A DNA stretch of 64,000 nucleotides from Microbacterium sp. LKL04 (GTDB lineage: Bacteria > Actinomycetota > Actinomycetes > Actinomycetales > Microbacteriaceae): NCBI RefSeq assembly GCF_900102005.1, contig NZ_LT627736.1:1488001-1552000 (forward strand), read 5' to 3'. Positions 9,306-18,569 of this stretch are shown piece by piece. Under the pieces are notes generated by a model, which was given only the letters and a program-made list of their open reading frames with translations, ran no database searches and was not told the DNA's origin. Made by a program: the position numbers and the translations under genes. Within the stretch, counting starts at the first letter, position 1; each line of letters starts with the position of its first letter.

Positions 9306-11305
9306 CGACCCCCGCAGACAACGACAGCATCGAGTATGCCCCGATCGATAAGCTGAGCGGACGGGGGGAGGCATCCGACAACGTCGCCCGACTTGCAGAG
9401 TTGTTCCCCGACGCGGTGACGGACGGGCGTGTCGATCTCGAGGCGCTGCGAGGGCTCCTCGGCGAGGATGCTGAGCCTGCGGGTGGCGAAACGTCGGGAC
9501 TGCGGTGGGCTGGGATGGCCGAGGCGCGTCGTCTCTCGACGCTGCCCGCGACGGGGACACTCTTGCCCCGCCCGGACGAGTCCGTCCACTGGGACTCCAC
9601 GCGGAACATAGTGATCGAGGGGGACAACCTCGAGGTGCTCCGGCTCCTTCGCCGCGGCTACACAAACAAGGTCGACGTCATCTACATCGACCCGCCCTAC
9701 AACACCACAAACGACTTCGTCTACGACGACAGCCGCGTCTCGACGGTGTCTGAACACGAGGCTGATGCCGGCCTGCGCGACGCGGAGGGTGCCACCCAGG
9801 TCGGCGCCGGGTCGGACCGGGCGGTGGAACGTCGACTTGCTTCGGCGAGGCACGCCAAGTGGCTCTCGATGATGTACCCGCGGCTGCTCGTGGCGCACTC
9901 GCTGCTCAAGGAGACGGGCGTGCTGATCGCGGCGATCGACGATAACGAGCACTCGCGTCTGAAATTGCTTCTTGACCGCGTATTCGGCGCGGAGAACTTC
10001 GCCGCGAACGTCGTTTGGCAGGGCGTGGGCAAGAACGATGCTCGCTTCACGTCCGGCGGCGTCGATTACATGCTGATATACGCGAAGAATAAGGCGCGCC
10101 TTGTTGAGGGCGATGTCAGATGGTCTGAGCCAAAGCGCGGCTACGACGATGTGGTCACAGCAGCTGGCGAGGCCTGGAACGCAGCGAACGGTGATGCCTC
10201 TGTTGCGACGGCTTCGTTCAAGCGTTGGCTTAGGCAGAAGCCTGACATTGAGAAGGGGCTCGCGGCCTATTCTGAGATCGACGAGACGGGTGAGCTATTC
10301 ACGCGGAGCCCAATCAGTAGTCCTAACCCACGTCCAAACCTGATGTACGACGTCCTCCATCCGGAGACGCTCTTGCCGGTGCCCACTCCCGCAAACGGTT
10401 GGCGCTACTCGAAGGAGGTCATGGCGGAGAAGATCGCGCAGGGTCGGGTGTTGTTTGGGGTGGATCACACTTCAACCGTTCGATACAAGCGATACCTCAG
10501 GGAAGTTGAGACCCAGGCAATCAGGCCTGTCTTCTTCCAGGTGCGCTCGACGGCTAGCGATCGGCTCGAAGAGCTCCTTGAGAGTGACGTCTTCAGCTTT
10601 CCAAAGGACCCATCGGTCGTAGCCAATTGGCTCAGAGCGGTGACCGAAGACCGACGGGATGTTCTGGTCCTCGACTTCTTCGCAGGCTCGGGCTCAACGG
10701 GCCAAGCGGTCATGGAACTCAACGCGGCGGATGGTGGCAGCCGCCGGTACATGCTGGTGCAACTCGACGAGGAGGTCGGGAAGGACGGCTACGACACCAT
10801 TGCCGACATCACGCGCGAACGCCTCCGTCGGGCTGGCCAGAAGATCGCCGAGAACCTCCCCCTCGAGTCCGCGGCCATCGACCTTGGCTTCCGCTCCTAT
10901 CGCCTCGGGTCGTCCAACCTCAAGCCGTGGGATGGAACTGGCCAGCTGAACCTCGTAGAGTCCGTCGATAACCTAGTCGAGGGGCGGTCGACGGATGACC
11001 TGCTCGTCGAGATGATGCTCCGCCTCGGCATCGAACTCACGACGCCCGTCGAGGCTCGTGAGGTTGGAGGCAGCACCCTCTACAACCTCGGCGGTGGCAC
11101 GTTGTATGCGTACTTCGGGGACCACGTCACGACCCAGCAATCTATCGAGGTGGCACGGGCACTGGTGCAGTGGCGCGACGAGAACCCCGTCGATTCGGAC
11201 GTGACCATGGTCGTACGTGACACGGGCTTCGTCGACTCTTCCGCGAAGCTGAACCTGGACGCCGCGGTGAAACAGGCCGGATTCACTACTTTCCGGAGCA
11301 TCTGA
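9302..11305 (+). CDS. Type III-like DNA methyltransferase (Mod), beta class
   Basis: A 667-residue site-specific DNA methyltransferase. The catalytic motif DPPYN is at residues 130-134 and the AdoMet-binding motif DFFAGSGSTG follows at 458-467. This order (motif IV before motif I) defines the beta class, to which type III Mod N6-adenine methyltransferases belong. Between them lies the region that normally carries target recognition, including GKNDARFTSGGVDYMLIYAKN. It would methylate the host recognition sequence and guide the Res subunit. The GTG start overlaps the DUF4391 stop (GTGA), and the Res gene begins four bases after its stop, so the genes are translationally coupled. Confidence 0.93.
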   Translation: MTTPADNDSIEYAPIDKLSGRGEASDNVARLAELFPDAVTDGRVDLEALRGLLGEDAEPAGGETSGLRWAGMAEARRLSTLPATGTLLPRPDESVHWDSTRNIVIEGDNLEVLRLLRRGYTNKVDVIYIDPPYNTTNDFVYDDSRVSTVSEHEADAGLRDAEGATQVGAGSDRAVERRLASARHAKWLSMMYPRLLVAHSLLKETGVLIAAIDDNEHSRLKLLLDRVFGAENFAANVVWQGVGKNDARFTSGGVDYMLIYAKNKARLVEGDVRWSEPKRGYDDVVTAAGEAWNAANGDASVATASFKRWLRQKPDIEKGLAAYSEIDETGELFTRSPISSPNPRPNLMYDVLHPETLLPVPTPANGWRYSKEVMAEKIAQGRVLFGVDHTSTVRYKRYLREVETQAIRPVFFQVRSTASDRLEELLESDVFSFPKDPSVVANWLRAVTEDRRDVLVLDFFAGSGSTGQAVMELNAADGGSRRYMLVQLDEEVGKDGYDTIADITRERLRRAGQKIAENLPLESAAIDLGFRSYRLGSSNLKPWDGTGQLNLVESVDNLVEGRSTDDLLVEMMLRLGIELTTPVEAREVGGSTLYNLGGGTLYAYFGDHVTTQQSIEVARALVQWRDENPVDSDVTMVVRDTGFVDSSAKLNLDAAVKQAGFTTFRSI

Positions 11306-11309
11306 GGCG

Positions 11310-14300
11310 ATGAAGTTCTCCTTCGACGCTGACCTCGACTATCAGCGCGCCGCGATCGATGCCGTGACCGGCCTGTTTGCCGGCCAAGAGGTGATGACGG
11401 GCGCCTTCGACGTTTATGCCCATCCGTCTCTTCACGCGGGGTTCCAGGGCATGGCGGACACTGGTGTTGCCAACCGGCTTGTGCTCGACGAGGACTCCGT
11501 CCTCGAGAACCTCCACGCCGTCCAGGAGAGCTCCGGCTTCGCGCCCGAGCCGACTCTCGCATCGTCGAACTTCACGATTGAGATGGAAACCGGCACAGGA
11601 AAGACCTACGTCTACCTCCGTACGATCTACGAGCTGAACGAGATGTACGGTTTCACCAAGTTCATCGTGGTGGTGCCGTCGGTTGCCATCAAGGAAGGCG
11701 TTGTGACTTCCCTCGGGATGCTGAAGGAGCACTTCGGTTCCCTGTACGGCAACGCACCGATGCAGTACTTCCAGTACGACGGATCCAACCCGTCTCGCGT
11801 GCGCTCGTTCGCGACCTCGTCAGGCATCGAGATCATGGTCGTCACAGTGTCGGCGATCAACAAGGCGTCGAACACGATCCACAAGGCGGTCGAGGCCCTC
11901 GACGACGAGCGGCCGATCGACCTGATCGCGGCGACGAAGCCCATCGTGATCGTCGACGAGCCACAGAGCGTGTATGGCGATGACGGCAATCCGCGCAGGA
12001 ACAAGGGCGCTGGTCGTGTCGCGATCGAGAAGTTTGATCCGCTCGCTGTCTTGCGTTACTCGGCAACCCATCCCAAGTTCGACAAGGAAAACCTGGTCTA
12101 TCGCCTCGACGCCATCGCGGCGTACGAGAAGCAGCTCGTGAAGCAGATCGAGGTCGACTCGCTCGTGACCGAGTCCAGCGGTACGTCGCCCTACGTGCAG
12201 CTCAAGAGTGTGAAGCGGACTGCTGGCCGGTTCAGCGCACGCATCGAGGTGGACGCCGAGCAAGGCGGGCGACTGGCCCGTCGCACGGTCACGGTGCGCG
12301 ACGGCGACAACCTCCAGTTCGTCACCGGTCGTGATCTCTATAAGAACCTGACCGTGACCGAACTGAGCGTCGCGCCGGAGCGGATCCGTTTCGACACCGT
12401 CGCGGAGCCGCTTCACCCAGGGGAGTCGATCGGCGCCGAGGTCAGCCTGGGTGAGCGGGCGCGTCAGATGATCGCGCAGACTATCCGCCAGCATCTGCGC
12501 AAGGAGAGGGAGTTCGCCTTCTCTGGTCTGCCGATCAAGGTGCTGAGCCTGTTCTTCCTCGACACGGTTGCCAAGTACCGCGAGTACGACGCCGACGGCG
12601 TGGCGCAACCGGGGGAGTATGCGCGCATCTTCGAGGACGAGTACGCGAAGATCTCGCGCGAGGCCGAGTTCTCGACCATCCTCCCGGAGCAGCCGGCCGA
12701 GGTCGTCGCCCGCACTGCTCACCAGGGCTACTTCTCCGTCGACCGCAACAAGAAGAGCGGCGTGGAGAAGCTCGTCGACACCGCCGAGAACACCGCTGCG
12801 GGTCGGCAGCAGGCCGAGTTCGCGTACGAGCAGATCATGAAGGACAAGGTCGGGCTCACCACTCCGGGGTCTCCGATCCGTTTCATCTTCAGCCACTCGG
12901 CTCTCCAGGAGGGTTGGGACAACCCGAACGTCTTCCAGGTGTGCGTGCTGCGCAACATGGGTTCGGAGCGTTGGCGACGTCAGAGCATCGGGCGCGGTCT
13001 GCGACTCGCGGTGGACGGCAACGGCAACCGGATCCGCGGATTCGGCGTGAATCGCCTAACCGTTATCGCCAACGAGTCCTTCGAGGAATTCGCTGAGCGG
13101 CTCCAGCACGAGCTCGCGGAGGACCTCGGCATGGAGTTCGGCAAGGTCACTATCGATGGATTCGCACGGCTCACTTTCAAGGATCCCGACGAGGACGGCA
13201 AAGTCGTGCCGGTCGGCAACGACTCGGCGCAGGACCTCTTCGCGAGCCTCGTCGCCGGCGGCTACGTCGACAAGGCTGGCGCCGTTCAGGAGCCGTTGCG
13301 CAAGGCCATCACGGAGGACAGCGAGAGCCTCAAGACCTTGGTCAGGCATGCTGTCGAGAGCGACACCGCGCAGATCGCGCTGCTCGGGCTGCTCAAGCGG
13401 CTGGCGAAGCCGATCGAAATTAAGAAGGCTTCGGACCGTGTTGTGGTGCCCGTGGTGCGCGAGCGTCTCGAGAGCCCGGAGTTCGAGGCGCTGTGGAGCC
13501 GGATTCGGCATCGGACTGAGTACCGACTGCACGTCGATGAGGACGACCTGCGCGAGACGCTGATCAACAAACTGCGACAGATGGAGCCCGTCCGCAAGCG
13601 CAAGGGTGAATGGCAGACGTCTCGGGTCGACCGGATCGATCAGAGCGGTCTCACCGCCGACGTCGCGAGCATCCGTCGGACGGATGTGAGCTACGCGGAC
13701 TCGGAGGACTTGCCTGACATCCTGTCGGTGCTTGCCGATAGGACGCAGCTTACGCGGGCGACGATCGCGTCCGTTCTCACTGAATCGGGGACCCTGTCAC
13801 AGTTCCGCGGCCACCCCCAGGCGTACGTGGATCGGGTGTCCAAGTTGCTGAATGAGACGAAAGAGCAGTTCCTGGTCAACGGACTTTCATACGACCTCGT
13901 TGCGGACGGCCGTCCCGACCGTGAGCGCTGGTACCCACTCTCCCTACTCGAGCAGGAGGACCTTCAGGGCTATGTGGGCAACGGGGGCAACGTTGTAGTT
14001 AACGGCGACGGCGACGCGATCGACTTCAGCGCGAAGTCTCCTTACACGCATGTGGTGACGGACTCCGGGGTCGAGTCCGCCTTCGCGCTTGAGCTGCTCC
14101 GCCGTGAGGATGTGAAATCCTTCGTGAAGCTCCCCTCGAACTTCACAGTTCCGACGCCCTTCGGAAAGTACAATCCGGACTGGGCGATCACGATAGAGAC
14201 AGCCCATGGGGGTCGCCACATCGTCTTCGAGACGAAGGGAACGTCGAACACAGCGCTGCTGGGCGGATTGCAAGAGCCGAAGACGATCGCTGGGCGCCTG

Positions 14301-14459
14301 CACTTCACGACCGTTGCCGAGCGGCTCGGCTACGTCGATTTGAAGTATGCCGTAGGGGTTCACATGGACGACCTAGAAGGCGCGGCCCAGGATGGTACAG
14401 CGGGGAACGCATGCCCAATCCCCCGCGATCTCGAGGCGATCCGATCGGACGCTATTTAG
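11310..14459 (+). CDS. Type III-like restriction helicase-nuclease (Res)
   Basis: A 1049-residue subunit with an N-terminal superfamily 2 motor: Walker A METGTGKT (residues 92-99), motif II as the type III-typical DEPQ (IVIVDEPQSVYG), and motif VI in QSIGRGLRLAVD. The C-terminal endonuclease domain shows the PD-(D/E)xK pattern: Asn-Pro-Asp at 955-957 and Glu-Thr-Lys at 974-976 (FETKGT). Both cores look intact, so an active enzyme that cleaves unmodified DNA with Mod is expected. Length is usual for the family. It is the last gene of the operon; about 235 bp without a gene separate it from the tRNA. Confidence 0.93.
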   Translation: MKFSFDADLDYQRAAIDAVTGLFAGQEVMTGAFDVYAHPSLHAGFQGMADTGVANRLVLDEDSVLENLHAVQESSGFAPEPTLASSNFTIEMETGTGKTYVYLRTIYELNEMYGFTKFIVVVPSVAIKEGVVTSLGMLKEHFGSLYGNAPMQYFQYDGSNPSRVRSFATSSGIEIMVVTVSAINKASNTIHKAVEALDDERPIDLIAATKPIVIVDEPQSVYGDDGNPRRNKGAGRVAIEKFDPLAVLRYSATHPKFDKENLVYRLDAIAAYEKQLVKQIEVDSLVTESSGTSPYVQLKSVKRTAGRFSARIEVDAEQGGRLARRTVTVRDGDNLQFVTGRDLYKNLTVTELSVAPERIRFDTVAEPLHPGESIGAEVSLGERARQMIAQTIRQHLRKEREFAFSGLPIKVLSLFFLDTVAKYREYDADGVAQPGEYARIFEDEYAKISREAEFSTILPEQPAEVVARTAHQGYFSVDRNKKSGVEKLVDTAENTAAGRQQAEFAYEQIMKDKVGLTTPGSPIRFIFSHSALQEGWDNPNVFQVCVLRNMGSERWRRQSIGRGLRLAVDGNGNRIRGFGVNRLTVIANESFEEFAERLQHELAEDLGMEFGKVTIDGFARLTFKDPDEDGKVVPVGNDSAQDLFASLVAGGYVDKAGAVQEPLRKAITEDSESLKTLVRHAVESDTAQIALLGLLKRLAKPIEIKKASDRVVVPVVRERLESPEFEALWSRIRHRTEYRLHVDEDDLRETLINKLRQMEPVRKRKGEWQTSRVDRIDQSGLTADVASIRRTDVSYADSEDLPDILSVLADRTQLTRATIASVLTESGTLSQFRGHPQAYVDRVSKLLNETKEQFLVNGLSYDLVADGRPDRERWYPLSLLEQEDLQGYVGNGGNVVVNGDGDAIDFSAKSPYTHVVTDSGVESAFALELLRREDVKSFVKLPSNFTVPTPFGKYNPDWAITIETAHGGRHIVFETKGTSNTALLGGLQEPKTIAGRLHFTTVAERLGYVDLKYAVGVHMDDLEGAAQDGTAGNACPIPRDLEAIRSDAI

Positions 14460-14658
14460 CTAGTGGCGCTGTCGGCGGGGCCAGCTCCGCCTTCTCTCAT
14501 TTGAGCGCGAAATTACGACGCTTCCCATCTCGACCGACCGCAAGACGGTCCGAGTGCCTATCCTCGGTGCTCTCGGACGCCGGACGGGACCTCGGATGAC
14601 AGTTCAATCAGCCCGAGGCAGTCGGCGAAGCGACCAGAAGGCAGCATCGGGATACTGA

Positions 14659-14688
14659 CGTATTTGAGAAATCGGCGTAAGAAATACG
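14659..14688. terminator. Short hairpin between the island and the tRNA
   Basis: CGTATTT at 14659-14665 and AAATACG at 14682-14688 are perfect inverted repeats with a 16-base loop. It lies just beyond the 3' end of the tRNA-Arg gene and could end its transcription or that of the defence operon. There is no clear T-tract, so this is a weak call. Confidence 0.3.
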
Positions 14689-14694
14689 CATCGG

Positions 14695-14766
14695 TGCCCC
14701 TGGAGGGACTCGAACCCCCAACCGTTTCCTTAGGACGGAACTGCTCTTCCATTGAGCTACAGAGGC
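14695..14766 (-). tRNA. tRNA-Arg (anticodon CCU)
   Basis: Read on the minus strand, the acceptor arm GCCTCTG pairs with CAGGGGC with one G-U pair. The D arm is GCTC...GAGC, the anticodon loop is GTCCTAA with anticodon CCU (reads AGG), and the T arm carries GGTTCGAGTC. CCA is not encoded. The anticodon stem has a mismatch at its first pair (G-A). The 3' end points toward the defence island, the usual arrangement when elements integrate at a tRNA 3' end. Confidence 0.93.
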
Positions 14767-14813
14767 TGGCCCGTCGAGTCTACCGATCCCCCGGCGTCCG
14801 GTAGGTTCGCGAC

Positions 14814-15629
14814 ATGATCGTCCGGCGCGCACTCACCCTGCTCGCCGCGACCGTGTTGCTGCTCACCGGATGCGCCGGCCAGTCGCCGCCGCCGCACGAT
14901 CCGCCCGCCGGACCGCGGTTGCCGCCCGTCGGAGGCCAGCTCGACTATCAGCTGGGCGGCGCCTATGACCCACCCGACGGTGTCGAGATGGTGGTCCGCG
15001 ACCGGGCCGCGGCATCCGTCAACGGCCTCTACTCCGTCTGTTACGTCAACGGCTTCCAGACGCAACCCGGCGAGCTCGACACCTGGCCCGAGAATCTCCT
15101 GCTCCGCGATGACGGCGGCGAGCCGGTCATCGACCCGGACTGGCCAGACGAGGTCATCCTCGACACTCGCAAGGCGGACGAGATCGCCAAGATCGTCGGG
15201 CCTTGGATCCGCGACTGCGCGTCCGACGGGTTCTACGCCGTCGAGTTCGACAACCTCGACACCTACACCCGCACCGACGGCGCCCTCAGCCGCGACGACG
15301 CGCTCGACCTCGCGACCCTGCTCGTCGACACCGCGCACGACGTCGGACTCGCTGCCGGTCAGAAGAACGCCGCCGAGGATGCGTCATTCCTCCGCTCGCG
15401 AGCCGGCTTCGACTTCGCCGTCGTCGAGGAGTGCGCGGCCTACGAGGAGTGCTCCGCCTACACAGAGGTCTACGGCGACCACGTCCTCGCCATCGAGTAC
15501 ACCGACAACCTCCCCCGCCCGTGGGACGAGGTCTGCGGCGACCCGGAGACACCGGCATCCGTCGTCCTGCGGGATCGAGAGCTCGTCACGCCGGACGATC
15601 CGGGGTACGTGTTCGAGACCTGCGGCTGA
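14814..15629 (+). CDS. GH114-family endo-alpha-1,4-polygalactosaminidase-like lipoprotein
   Basis: A 271-residue secreted lipoprotein. The signal peptide ends in a lipobox LLTGC with the lipidated cysteine at residue 20, followed by a proline-rich linker. The mature domain shows the TIM-barrel family features of GH114: SVCYVNGFQTQPGE, WPENLLLRDDG, DEVILDTRKAD, GFYAVEFDNLDTY and LAAGQKNAAED. Members cleave alpha-1,4-linked galactosamine polymers or related exopolysaccharides at the cell surface; activity here is inferred. It is the first chromosomal gene to the right of the tRNA, on the opposite strand to it. Confidence 0.85.
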   Translation: MIVRRALTLLAATVLLLTGCAGQSPPPHDPPAGPRLPPVGGQLDYQLGGAYDPPDGVEMVVRDRAAASVNGLYSVCYVNGFQTQPGELDTWPENLLLRDDGGEPVIDPDWPDEVILDTRKADEIAKIVGPWIRDCASDGFYAVEFDNLDTYTRTDGALSRDDALDLATLLVDTAHDVGLAAGQKNAAEDASFLRSRAGFDFAVVEECAAYEECSAYTEVYGDHVLAIEYTDNLPRPWDEVCGDPETPASVVLRDRELVTPDDPGYVFETCG

Positions 15630-15679
15630 CGCGCCCTGAAACGCTAGCCTCACCCCATGACCATCCGCCTGAGCACCTC

Positions 15680-16177
15680 ATGAGCGAGCACCCGCGCGAC
15701 GCGGCCGGGCACGAGCTCGATGAGTACGACCGCCACGTTCGTTTCCGCCTGCCAGGCCCCGTGCTCGCTCACCCCGGTTCCGAATACGCCGATGACACGT
15801 GGGGCTTAATCGACGGCGACCCGATGCAGTCATCGTTCCTGATGGTGCAGCACGTCGGGTGCTTTCTCCGGGCTCTGGTTCCCGTCCAGCTGACCGGCGG
15901 CTACTCCGTCACGTTCGGGGTGTGGATCAACGTGCGAGAAGAAGACCTCAAGCACGCGTACGAGACATGGCGGGAGCCGGCCTACGTCGGTCTCGCCATC
16001 GACGGCTATCTCGCGAATGACCTCCTTCCGTTCGGCTTGGGCGGCAGACCCGTGCACGTCGAGGCGCGAGACGAGGACACCTACCCGGAGTGCGTGTCCA
16101 GCCCGGACCCCGAGCTGGCACACGTCCTCCACGCAACGTGGGACCACCGCGAAGTGCTGGACGCCCTGCCGCACTGA
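15680..16177 (+). CDS. DUF2199-like protein
   Basis: A 165-residue soluble protein. Segments such as VPVQLTGGYSVTFGVWINV, an aromatic YETWREPAYVGLAIDGYLAN block, and a late PELAHVLHATWDHREVL fit the DUF2199 family, whose function is unknown. Many members open with a Cys-x-x-Cys zinc-like motif, and this one does not. The ATG at 15680 is preferred. It sits at the end of an eight-codon frame (ATG at 15657 to a TGA overlapping it), which may be a leader or chance. Confidence 0.65.
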   Translation: MSEHPRDAAGHELDEYDRHVRFRLPGPVLAHPGSEYADDTWGLIDGDPMQSSFLMVQHVGCFLRALVPVQLTGGYSVTFGVWINVREEDLKHAYETWREPAYVGLAIDGYLANDLLPFGLGGRPVHVEARDEDTYPECVSSPDPELAHVLHATWDHREVLDALPH

Positions 16178-16305
16178 ACTAGCTTGCGCCTCTGCCCGCG
16201 GCGATCCAGTTACGTTGGAGGAGCGGACAGACCCTCTACGCCGAGCCCCGTTCGCCCATCGACCACACCGGCGGAAGCACCTCGCCACCAGGAGGCCAGC
16301 CCACC

Positions 16306-17277
16306 ATGAGCACGGACCCCACGCCCGCGGCATCCGCCCCCACCACTCCGGACACGCGCGGAACCACCACCGTCCCGTGGATCGCCGTCATCGCGTTCAC
16401 GGTCATCGCCTGCGGGCTCGCCTGGCTCGTCACGCTCCCCCTCTGGACGGGTGACGGCCTCGCCACCCCCATCGCACCACTGCTCCTGCCGGTGATGATG
16501 TTCACGCCGGCCGTCGCCGCGCTCATCGTCACCCTGTTCCTGCGCCGCACCGCCGGACGGCGGTCCTGGCGCATGCTCGCCCTCGTCCCGATCAAGCCCC
16601 TCGGCCGCTTCTTCGGCCTGCTCGGCATCGGACTCGCCATCGCCGTCGTGGTGCCGGTGTTCGCCACGTTCATCGCCGCAGCGACCGGAGCGCTGCAGCT
16701 CGACCTCGTGAACTTCTCCGGCTTCGCCGCGGCCCTCGACGCTCAGCTCGAGGCGGCCGGCACGCCGGACATCGAGATCCCGGTGGCGGCGCTCGTCATC
16801 ACCCAGCTCGCCTTCATCCCCGTCGGCGCCGTCATCAACTCGTTCCTCGCGTTCGGCGAAGAACTCGGCTGGCGCGGGTGGCTGCTCTCCGCACTCCGCC
16901 CCCTCGGCACCTGGCCGGCACTCCTCATCAGCGGCGTGATCTGGGGCCTCTGGCACGCGCCGATCATCCTGCTCGGCTACAACTTCGCCGAGCCCAACCT
17001 GCTCGGCGTCGGCCTGATGGTGATCGGATGCCTCAGCTTTGGCATCCTCCTCGGCTGGCTCCGCCTGCGGTCCGGCAACGTGTGGCCGGCCGTTCTCGGC
17101 CACGGCGCGTTCAACGCCGCCGCGGGCTTCGCCTTCCTGGTGTCGACACCCGACCTGCAGCCGCTCGCGGCATCCCCGCTGAGCTGGCCGGGCTGGCTCG
17201 CCTGCGCCAGCATCATCTTTCTGCTGCTGGCCCTTGGCCAGTTCAAGAAGTCACGCCTTCCGCAGACCGGCGCCTGA
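16306..17277 (+). CDS. CPBP-family intramembrane glutamic endopeptidase
   Basis: A 323-residue protein with about eight transmembrane helices. It carries all the ABI/CPBP signatures: GEELGWRGWLLSAL (EExxxR), WGLWHAPI with the second catalytic histidine region, and HGAFNAAAGF as the final His/Asn motif. Bacterial relatives act as membrane proteases in peptide maturation or in protection from bacteriocins; no precursor peptide gene is evident nearby. The start at 16306 follows an AGGAGG box (16290-16295). Confidence 0.88.
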   Translation: MSTDPTPAASAPTTPDTRGTTTVPWIAVIAFTVIACGLAWLVTLPLWTGDGLATPIAPLLLPVMMFTPAVAALIVTLFLRRTAGRRSWRMLALVPIKPLGRFFGLLGIGLAIAVVVPVFATFIAAATGALQLDLVNFSGFAAALDAQLEAAGTPDIEIPVAALVITQLAFIPVGAVINSFLAFGEELGWRGWLLSALRPLGTWPALLISGVIWGLWHAPIILLGYNFAEPNLLGVGLMVIGCLSFGILLGWLRLRSGNVWPAVLGHGAFNAAAGFAFLVSTPDLQPLAASPLSWPGWLACASIIFLLLALGQFKKSRLPQTGA

Positions 17278-17282
17278 CGCGC

Positions 17283-17519
17283 TCAGGCGTCGGGCGACGA
17301 TCCCGACGGCGGCTCGTCGCTCTCGCGCTTCTTCCCCCACCCGGTTTCACGCCGCAATTGCAAGAACCCGGCGGAGATGAGCACCAGCGCCACGACGATG
17401 AACAGCACCCGCACCCAGGCATTCATGCCCGGGAACAGCAGGTTCGGCAGGGCACCGGCGAAGGTCGCGCCGATGAAATACCAGACTGCGACCGGGGTCT
17501 CGTTCTGTGGTTCAGTCAT
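17283..17519 (-). CDS. Small hypothetical membrane protein
   Basis: A 78-residue protein with two predicted membrane helices (about residues 10-30 and 36-54: VRVLFIVVALVLISAGFLQL) and a charged C-terminal tail. No family recognised. It converges on the CPBP protease gene with a 5-bp gap and may share a transcript with the genes upstream on the minus strand. Confidence 0.6.
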   Translation of the reverse strand: MTEPQNETPVAVWYFIGATFAGALPNLLFPGMNAWVRVLFIVVALVLISAGFLQLRRETGWGKKRESDEPPSGSSPDA

Positions 17520-17593
17520 CGCGTGCTCCTTCCGTCCTCAACGACGGTAGGCGGCGGGCATGGCGGCACGCCTCCCCCGCGCGGCGGAGATCG

Positions 17594-18544
17594 CTACTCG
17601 GCGAGCTTCTGCTCGGTGTAGGCGATGCGCTCGCGGCGCCACTCCGCCGACGACACGTGCAGATCGCTGAGGGATGCCCGGCGGAACACGGCCTCCGCGG
17701 CACTCGCACCGACTCCGAGCAGCGACTCGATCGCCGCGGCCGCATCCTCCTCCGTCGTCGTGCCCGCGATCGCCGAAGCGATCTCGGGGAGGCGAGGGCC
17801 GGCATCCAGAATCGCCCGCTGCTCGAGGAGATCCGCCGCCAGAGCCGCCCGGTTCTGGTCCGATCCCTCCCAACGCTCGTTGGCCTGCGCATCCTTGACG
17901 GACTCCGCAGACACCTGAATCTGCAGCGGCTCGGCCACCACCCGAAGCGGAACCAGCCAGGCATGCAACGTGTTCTCGCCCGGCACGACCGCCGCCCACG
18001 CGTCTTCATCGATATCGACCGGCACGCGCGCGTACTCGCCCGGGTCGAGCGGCACCGCCGGCATCCCGCCCGACGCCGCCCAGGTCATGAGCACCCTCGA
18101 CTCGTGCGCACCGGTCACGGAGCCGACCACCTGGAACGAGTCACCGTCGGGCTCCCAGCGCTGACTGCCGGTGTTGACGACATCGATCACGAAACCATCC
18201 GGACCGGCATCCGGCCGGGCCACCGACGGCCACCGCAGAGCGAGACCGCGACGGCGCTCGGCGTGACTGGCCCGCAGCCGCTCAGGACTGTCGACGAACC
18301 ACACCTCCTCCCCCGGTCGCAGGTACGCAACCCACCACGATGTCCGCTCGGCGTCCAGCGGAGCTCCGACGACCGCCTCGTCGCCACGTTGCCGCAATAC
18401 CCGCCAACCCTCCGACACCTGCGCCTCGATGGGCTCCACTCCAAGCCGGGCGGCGAGCTCTGCGAAGGCTTCACCCTCGCCGGAGACAGCTGCAGGATCT
18501 ACAGCGGAATGGCCGATACGCGGGAGCTCGTCGTCCGGGTTCAT
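17594..18544 (-). CDS. Hypothetical protein with a GyrA-like C-terminal helical segment
   Basis: A 316-residue soluble protein. Residues about 100-220 look beta-rich (VIDVVNTGSQRW, LDPGEYARVPVDID) like an immunoglobulin-type domain. The last 90 residues read like the coiled-coil and tail of a type IIA topoisomerase A subunit: AALAADLLEQRAILDA, then VGASAAEAVFRRASLSDL and RRERIAYTEQKLAE, parallel to the FGLSE-QA-AILDMRL-LT-LE-KI pattern of GyrA. There is no winged-helix domain or catalytic tyrosine. Start ATG 18544 is chosen because frames upstream look non-coding. The role is unknown; the GyrA resemblance is my reading and needs a profile search. Confidence 0.6.
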   Translation of the reverse strand: MNPDDELPRIGHSAVDPAAVSGEGEAFAELAARLGVEPIEAQVSEGWRVLRQRGDEAVVGAPLDAERTSWWVAYLRPGEEVWFVDSPERLRASHAERRRGLALRWPSVARPDAGPDGFVIDVVNTGSQRWEPDGDSFQVVGSVTGAHESRVLMTWAASGGMPAVPLDPGEYARVPVDIDEDAWAAVVPGENTLHAWLVPLRVVAEPLQIQVSAESVKDAQANERWEGSDQNRAALAADLLEQRAILDAGPRLPEIASAIAGTTTEEDAAAAIESLLGVGASAAEAVFRRASLSDLHVSSAEWRRERIAYTEQKLAE

Positions 18545-18569
18545 GCGGCCATGCTTGCACGACCGGTGC

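Noticed and set aside
11310..14459. Res gene as an orphan helicase
   Set aside because: DEPQ motif and the C-terminal PD...ETK nuclease motif, next to a beta-class Mod, make a restriction subunit far more likely.
15657..15683. Eight-codon leader peptide before the DUF2199 gene
   Set aside because: No attenuator hairpin or amino-acid bias supports it; overlap with the next ATG may be chance.
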